The position numbers and the translations under genes were made by a program. From Adiantum capillus-veneris (Eukaryota > Streptophyta > Polypodiopsida > Polypodiales > Pteridaceae), in assembly GCA_014529385.2 (NCBI GenBank), contig CM043960.1, positions 72,121,910 to 72,185,909 on the forward strand: 64,000 bases of DNA, in the 5' to 3' direction. Below the pieces are notes generated by a model. That model saw only the letters and a list, made by a program, of their open reading frames with translations, did not search any database and was not told where the DNA came from. Positions 57,437-64,000 of this stretch are shown piece by piece (within the stretch, counting starts at the first letter, position 1; every line of letters begins with the position of its first letter).

Positions 57437-58245
57437 ATGTCCTAGAATGACCATTAATTTTTTAAAAGGTCTCTTTGAAAATCTAGGTACATGAGTGAAT
57501 TTCTCTTCAACCTATCACCCACAAATGGATGGCCAAAGTGAGATAGCCAATCTTACGATACTCTATCTATAAAAGACTTATGTTACATAAGTAGATCAAT
57601 GCTCACAATGGGAAAAGTACTTACCTCTTGTAGAGTATGCTTACAATAATACTGTCCATACTTCTACAAGAAAAGCACCTTTTGAAATAATTGAGAAAAG
57701 ACCTAAAAGTCTCTTGCTACTTAAAGTAGATGGGAAACCTACAAGAACCTTTCCAAAGGATTAAGCAGGCTATATTCATCCCTCAACAAAGGCAAAAGAC
57801 TGTTGTTGCCGACAAGCACAAAAGTGCCTTAACGTTTAAAGAAAATGATAGGGTCTTAGTTTAAGTTTCCCAAGGCTTGATTGAGGCAAACGACATGCAA
57901 AAATCCTACAGGCCATCAAAAGTATTATGCTAAACTAGCAAAACGATACTATGATCCTTTTCAAATTTTGAAGCCAATTAATGAGACAGTTTATCAACTC
58001 AAGCTGCCCAACCATTGGCTCATACGCAATGATTTTCATGTGAGCCTACTTAAGCCCTACCAAGGACGTGCTACAACCCGAAGCTATCCTTCGGCATGAA
58101 ACAAGGTACTACGACATGGTAAGATTATCCAATGGTATCTTATTAAGTTCAAAAATTATCCTTTTGAAGATGCTAGATGGATGCAAGGAATACAACTTAA
58201 GGATAGTATGAACCTTGTCAATGCTTACAATGCTACATTAGAGTA
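57437..58245 (+). pseudogene. Ty3 integrase C-terminus and chromodomain-like tail
   Basis: FLKGLFENLGT, FSSTYHPQMDGQSEIAN (last catalytic Glu present), QWEKYLPLVEYAYNNTVHTS and APFEIIEKRPKS complete the integrase. The frame from 57881 has KLAKRYYDPFQILKPINETV and LIRNDFHVSLLKPYQG, the GPF.il..i...aYkL.LP...H..FHVS.LK block. At about 58118-58240 GKIIQWYLIKFKNYPFEDARW resembles a chromodomain (the yLvkWkgy...TWE region with changes). Stops at several places make it non-functional. Confidence 0.75.
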
Positions 58246-58590
58246 AGCAAATGTACAAATTCCTTTTAAATGACCAATGTTTTTGTCTTATAAGACTAAT
58301 TCTCTTTTTATTATGCACAAATTTAAGTAGTATACATGCTTAGAATCGTGTTTGTGATGGTGACGTCTCTCAAATTCAACAAGTAGAATTTGTCACTCTA
58401 CTTTGGGAGAATGAAATGGACTAAAGAGCAGACATGCTTGCGGCAAATATGTCTCCCAAGCACCAAATGGATTAGTCATCCATCTTGGAATGATGTCGTA
58501 GGGTAAAAGGATCCTCTACCTGCTAAGAAACATTGACTAATGACTAAGGCTTTATCTCTTCTACCTCATAGTCGAGGACGACTATAATTT

Positions 58591-58604
58591 CAAGAGAGAG
58601 GTAA
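58591..58604 (+). other. polypurine tract candidate of the Ty3 element
   Basis: AAGAGAGAGGTAA lies just before TGTAATAAAATC. A purine tract followed by TGTAA is the usual plant Ty3 3' LTR start. Confidence 0.6.
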
Positions 58605-58877
58605 TGTAATAAAATCAAATATCTAACCAACCCAAATGATTTTCTCATATTAAATTGATTATTTAATGTGGGATAATAAAAATGGAAATAAGGATTAGAA
58701 TATAGGCATGTGCTTATTACGGGTCTATCTCGACACGGGGCCAATGGTAAAGGGGTCCAAATGAGAGATGATCTGTCAAAGAGAAAGGCTAGCTAATGGA
58801 GCTTAAAGACCTTAGGGTTAGCTTCATTAAAGACCTCCAATGGTTAGTGTTAAAAGTCCTTTGACCTTAGGCAAGCT

Positions 58878-59431
58878 AGGGCTGTGCTGGAAGTGGAAAC
58901 CCGGCCAAGGCTTGAGGTGCTTGTCATGCTTGATAACTGAGATGCTTGAGGTGCTTAAGGTTCTTGATGAATAAGATGCTTGAGGTGCTTGATGACTGAG
59001 ATGCTTGAGGTGCTTGTCATGCTTGAAATGCTAGGGTTGTACTTGAGGTGGGAACCCGGCCCAAGCTTAAGGGGCTTAAAGGCCAAGATTGTGGTGGGAA
59101 CTGGGCCCAAGGTTGAGAGGCTTGAGGTGTCACAAAAGTCAACAAGGATCCCTACAAGGAGGGGGCAAGCCCTACAAGTAGGGGCATGAGAGAGAACACA
59201 CACACCCTCACACAAGGAAAGCCTAGACCAAGGAGGCAACAAGGACACATGTCAAGATCCCCTTCATGTTTTCCTCATATTGTTTCTAAAGCCTATTGGT
59301 TGGCCTCCCCAGGGGTCCAATGATAATTTAGTTAATTTAATAAAGTGTTTATGTATTTATCAAGTCCTCTCTCTCAAAGGGGAAAGGGGACACTTGTCTT
59401 GACTCCCAAGGCTACCCTTGTTGCTTGATAT
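58878..59431 (-). repeat. inverted segment of the 3' LTR
   Basis: This is the reverse complement of 51340-51896. The left junction is GGCAAGCT/AGGGCTGTGCTGG and the right junction TTGCTTGATAT/GCACTAAGC. The minisatellite of GATGCTTGAGGTGCTT-type units lies at about 58908-59030. Confidence 0.9.
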
Positions 59432-59542
59432 GCACTAAGCATGTGATTGTCCAGGCTTGAGGAGGTCCAATCAAGTGTCAACTAGTGCTCGAAGAGGGGG
59501 TCGACCAAAGCAAGGAGAGGGCTACCTTGAGGGGTATACTCT

Positions 59543-59543
<1 letters not shown>

Positions 59544-59582
<39 letters not shown>

Positions 59583-59608
59583 TACACACACACACACACA
59601 CACACACT
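59544..59608. repeat. poly-C run followed by (CA)n
   Basis: Thirty-nine C at 59544-59582, then TA and CA dinucleotides to 59608. Confidence 0.95.
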
Positions 59609-60140
59609 CATTGTGTGAAGTGCAAAGTGCAAGCGCTCCATCTCCTTCTGCAAGCTAATAGAGAAGTTGAGAGCCTCCACCAACACTCTTGGCTATGGAA
59701 TGCAAGCCAACCAAGATCCATGTTTCAATGCTTAAGCTTGCCATCTTCTCCATCTTCATTACTATGAGTCTATAATGTATGCTAGCAAGAAGAGTGATGA
59801 TAAGTGATGAACTATTTCTTTCTCCTATGAATGTTCCTTCTTCCTGTTCCCTACCCTCATTCCCCGCTAGCTGTCTCCACCTTTGAAGGTATTTGAGGCC
59901 TTGGGACTGAGGTTGGGGATGGTTAATGCTTTTTACAAAGTCTATGTTATGCTCGTGATGCATGAAGCTTTCCATATTCATTGCATCACATAGGTCACAA
60001 GGAACACAAAGATTGTATTATACCAAGTCTCTCTTGATGGGAGAATCTATAATACAAAAGCCTATTGAAGGGGGGACCGGCTCCACATAAATCCGGTCCT
60101 CAACTGTTGTTAGGTTCTCTAAACTCTCTCTCTTGCAAAA

Positions 60141-60348
60141 ATATTGTTTATGCCAAGTTAATTAAGTACCGTGGTTATGTTGCTACCGTTAATTAAGTTC
60201 ACCATCTATGTTCTCAAAGTAGTCTCACAAAAATCCTCACTTTAATATTGTTTATGCCAAGTTAATTAAGTACTGTGGTTATGTCGCTACCGTTAATTAA
60301 GTTCACCATCTATGTTCTCAAAGTAGTCTCACAAAAATGCTCACTTTA
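60141..60348 (+). repeat. 104-bp tandem duplication in the 3' LTR
   Basis: The unit starting ATATTGTTTATGCCAAGTTA occurs at 60141 and 60245 with a few base differences. The 5' LTR has a single copy, so the duplication arose after insertion. Confidence 0.9.
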
Positions 60349-60397
60349 ATTCTCTTAATTTCGCTATTCTCAAAGTTCATAGGCCATTTCCATTACA

Positions 60398-60566
60398 TGA
60401 GTAACCTACACGCTTTCGACTACCAAGCGCAGTGGCTCCACACCTCTAACAATGGACCGCTTCACCTATGCTGCCAAGGCCTCATATCTTTCCTATTTCA
60501 CTGGCTCTAACCACATGCCCTCTTGCCCACCGACTAGCCTTAAACAAGGAGCTTTGGACCAACTCC
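60398..60566. other. flank right of the Ty3 element
   Basis: No target-site duplication or gene is apparent in this short spacer. Confidence 0.4.
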
Positions 60567-60868
60567 CATGTAGCAAAAGAATATAATATAGCTAGATGTT
60601 TGCTAGCTTAAACTAGCAAGAGTGCAAACTAGTAAGTGTGAGAATTTGCTAGATATTAAAGTAGCAAGTCTCTTACTATATGGTAAGGGACTTACCATAT
60701 ACCAAGTGCACATTTCCCACATGGCAAGTGTATGGTAAGTCGATGACCACATAGTGAAAAATTGCTAGTTAGATCCCAACTAGCAAATTATGTCAGTTGC
60801 TAGTTTGCACTGCTTGTTTAATCTAGCAATAATCTAGCTAACTGGACGTTTTATTTGCTACATAGAAA
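60567..60868. mobile_element. second foldback/MITE-like element
   Basis: The left part (ATGTAGCAAA...ATATAGCTAGAT...TTGCTAG.TTAAACTAGCA...AGTGCAAACTAG) and the reverse complement of the right part (60775-60867) match with small gaps over about 85-90 bp. The centre has its own hairpin TATATGGTAAG...CTTACCATATA near 60678-60704. A further direct copy of the right end (AGCAATAATCTA.. TGGACGT .. CTACATAG) follows at 60877-60915. No coding sequence is present. Confidence 0.65.
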
Positions 60869-61186
60869 ATAATATAGCAATAATCTAATTAATTGGACGT
60901 CTATTTCTACATAGCAAAAGGTAAAATTGTACAATCTAGCAATAAATTAGAAAATATCAAGTTGGTTTATCATGTTTAGCACTTACAATTAACTTGAGAG
61001 AGAGAGAGGGAGAGAGGGCTCAAAATTAAGACTCAAACATTCTAAAAAGAAAACATTATGTTGCCGCAAATTAGCCATAATATTTTGCACCAACTCCGAG
61101 AGCATCTCATACAGTGCTTTTTTTTGCAATCATTGTCCTAGCTACCACAAAACAAAAGTCACAAAACCTTGCAACTTTATCTCATC

Positions 61187-61187
<1 letters not shown>

Positions 61188-61227
<40 letters not shown>

Positions 61228-61290
61228 TGTGTCAAAATACCCTTTTCTGTGTGTGTGTGTGTGTGTGTGTAGCTCCTTATGTCGAAATAC

Positions 61291-61325
<35 letters not shown>
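61188..61325. repeat. CT, GT and CT microsatellite cluster
   Basis: CT at 61188-61225, GT at 61249-61270 and CT at 61293-61325 are separated by similar linkers (TTGTGTCAAAATACCCTT / TTATGTCGAAATACCCTT), so the cluster arose by duplication of a linker-plus-microsatellite unit. Confidence 0.9.
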
Positions 61326-61328
<3 letters not shown>

Positions 61329-61339
61329 ACCCTTGTGGC

Positions 61340-61945
61340 TCCAAATGAGTGTCATACATTGAAGAAATTTGAGCGTCATACATTAAAAAATTTGAGTGTC
61401 AAAATATCCCCCCCCCCCCACCCCAAAATACCCTTGTATCAATTGCAGATGGATTGCTCCAAATTTTGCATGGTTTAATATTTTTCACAATAGGGAGGTA
61501 TCGTTGAGTGTCATATATAAAACAATTCCAACAATGAGCACGGAATACCCCAAAATACTTGTGTGTGTGTGTGTGCGCGTGCGCGCCCCAATGTTTGAGA
61601 AAAATCATTTTTTCAAACATACAAAATTCCTTTCAGTAAATTTGCTAAGAGGAAATTTTAAAAATTAGGTTTATATTTTGGTTTATTCTTTTTAGGTTTA
61701 TTTCTCCTTCTCCCCTTGCTCTTAGTCGGCATTTTTGAAATTGAAAATGGCACGATATTAAGCCAAGACACATTTCTTCTGAACTCTAGTGCGCCCCCTC
61801 TAAATACCCTCGTGTCGATTTTGGATGGCTCCGAAAGGGTGTCATATTAGGAAAAATTTGAGTGTCATATACAAGAAAAATTCAACAATGAGTGTCATAT
61901 TGAAAAAGAATTCGAGTTTCATTTACAAAAAATAATACAACAATT
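61340..61945 (+). repeat. dispersed short repeat GAGTGTCATAT...AAAAATT
   Basis: Units of about 25-35 bp with G(A/G)G(T/C)GTCATA(C/T)A and then A-rich AAAAATT occur at least seven times (about 61350, 61375, 61395, 61507, 61838, 61860, 61893). AATACCC(T/C) linkers are shared with the microsatellite cluster upstream. A poly-C run is at 61409-61419 and a GTGT/GCGC stretch near 61560-61585. Confidence 0.7.
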
Positions 61946-62702
61946 AGGTCTCTCTAATCTCAGAAAAATAAAAACTCTTTCAAAACATATTAAGTGCATA
62001 AGTGAAGGGTGAGTTTAAGAAATGGAAAGACAGATGAAGATGGAAAGTCAAAAGACAAATGAAGATAGGAAGTCAAAAGACCTTTTTGTCCATATAAATA
62101 GGTGTTTCTCCACTCTTTCATTTTTCTTTCAGCATTTTCTTCTAAGTTCTCTTTAGTGTTTTCTTTGCTCTCTCTCTCTCTCTCTCAATGTTGTATTCAT
62201 CTTTCTTATGTAATATTGTTGCAAATCTATGTGCTTCGTCATTGCCTATTGTTATGTGCTATAAATTAACGCATCGTTTTTCTTGTTTTTGAGTGGAATC
62301 TTTTAATCAGGAGCACCTTTTAATTTTTTTGAAACCATTAGGATTACCTTTTAATTAGCCCAAAAATACAAGCTCTGAACGTTTAAAGGATTTAATAGCT
62401 CTTATAATCTTGAAAGATTTAACGTTTAAAAGCTTTAAAGGACTGATCAACGCTTTAAAGATTAAAAGATTCAGTAAAATTTTAAATTGCAATTTAAAGA
62501 TTATTAACGTTTCAATTCACAAATAGTTAACATTTCATGAGCTCCACCAACCCGCTTATCAAATCGTGGGCATGATGTAGCGAGAGCGAGGTCGACCGAG
62601 TTGTTGGTGTTGGCGTAAGCGGAATGTACATAGCTGCAAATCGAGACGGGTCGTTAGTTGGGTGAGGGCGAGGGCACCATATGCAGTAGGGCCGTGCCAT
62701 AT
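61946..62702. other. unassigned AT-rich region
   Basis: No gene is recognised. A short CT run lies at about 62170-62187. At 62375-62520 AACGTTTAAA and CTTTAAAGATT motifs recur in both orientations without forming a clear hairpin. Confidence 0.4.

Positions 62703-63563
<861 letters not shown>

Positions 63564-63614
<51 letters not shown>
63564..63614. repeat. (CT)n microsatellite
   Basis: An uninterrupted CT run about 200 bp before a possible start codon. Such runs are common in plant 5' UTRs, but the window has many elsewhere. Confidence 0.95.
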
Positions 63615-63616
<2 letters not shown>

Positions 63617-63810
63617 CCTTCGTCCTCACACAAAGGAACTGCCTCCTTCTCTCTATCTCCTGCATGCACCTCCCCTTCCCTTCATCATACCTCGCAGGGT
63701 ATGGGAGTTGAACAACTATCACGCAACAACTCCAAATTGAAATTACAGAGTGAGGGAAGCAAGCATAGACCGCTCGAAAAAATCCTTCTATCTCCCCCTC
63801 ACTGCAATAG

Positions 63811-64000
63811 ATGGCGTCTTCCTTTATGCCTTTGGAATCTTCGTGTAGCACGCCGATTCAAACTCCCCCAAGCCCTTCCCCTCTCATCGTTCCTCCATCT
63901 CTGCACTTTCAGTCGAATTGCCTTCTCCTCGCCCTTGTCGATCCTACAATTAATAGACTCCTGTGGATGCCTTCCTGTGCAGGGCAACACCTCTTGTGCC
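63811..64000 (+). CDS. possible N-terminus of a gene running off the right edge
   Basis: ATG 63811 in a good plant context (CAATAGATGGCG) opens a frame that stays open to the window end (63 codons). The peptide begins MASSFMPLESSCSTPIQTPP and is rich in Ser, Pro and Thr with few acidic residues, like a plastid or mitochondrial targeting peptide. The upstream sequence is pyrimidine-rich with a CT run, as in many plant 5' UTRs. No conserved domain is reached. A minus-strand frame also crosses the area, so this is a candidate only. Confidence 0.3.
   Translation, partial: MASSFMPLESSCSTPIQTPPSPSPLIVPPSLHFQSNCLLLALVDPTINRLLWMPSCAGQHLLC

Larger units (their letters stand above)
58605..60397 (+). 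mobile_element. Ty3 element 3' LTR
   Basis: It runs from TGTAATAAAATC to TTTCCATTACA, the same end as the 5' LTR. It contains an AT-rich first 108 bp without a 5' LTR match, the inverted segment 58878-59431, a poly-C run (59544-59582) then CA where the 5' LTR has CT then CA, and a 104-bp tandem duplication near its end. Confidence 0.8.

Overview
The window looks like nuclear DNA of a land plant with a large, repeat-rich genome. The signs are plant-type L1 LINEs with a zf-RVT C-terminus, Ty1/copia and Ty3/gypsy remnants, LTR elements primed by initiator-methionine tRNA (TGGTATCAGAGC primer sites), foldback/MITE elements, and plant-like splice and start contexts. Very long (CT)n arrays and an unusual non-L1 LINE family would fit a seed-free vascular plant such as a fern, but that is inference. 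I found no rRNA, tRNA, CRISPR array or intact host gene.

Layout, with my own labels. 1-2662: unassigned flank ending in a CT/poly-C tract. 2663-12955: four head-to-tail copies of one LINE family (CT-1 to CT-4), each junction lying in a CT run. 12966-18010: unassigned, mostly minus-strand, degenerate and repeat-rich sequence. 18017-23394: a copia integrase scrap and three L1-type fragments. 23395-29950: a short non-autonomous LTR retrotransposon whose left LTR is split by an L1 fragment. 29951-37278: two more copies of the first LINE family (CT-5 and the near full-length CT-6). 37279-40830: minus-strand L1 remnants. About 40870-41729: an LTR end with a primer-binding site. 41730-51170: the most gene-like part, with a broken or multi-exon RPA1-like (OB-fold plus zinc-ribbon) gene near 46.7-50.2 kb. 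51171-60397: a decayed Ty3/gypsy chromovirus-like element carrying a nested foldback element. 60398-64000: foldback and minisatellite repeats, long CT arrays, and possibly the first exon of a gene running off the right edge.

The central observation is the CT-LINE family. All six copies point the same way. Every copy that keeps its 3' end finishes in ATTTC repeats or a CT run. Copies CT-1, CT-2, CT-4 and CT-6 also begin directly after CT dinucleotides. This suggests a non-LTR retrotransposon that inserts into, or primes on, (CT)n microsatellites and so builds tandem arrays. In the two near full-length copies ORF1 and ORF2 lie in one frame, separated by a single TGA followed by C, and both copies also share a TAG inside ORF1. 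All copies are disabled, by different lesions in the endonuclease or reverse transcriptase, and many stop codons are CAG-to-TAG or CGA-to-TGA changes as expected from cytosine-methylation decay.
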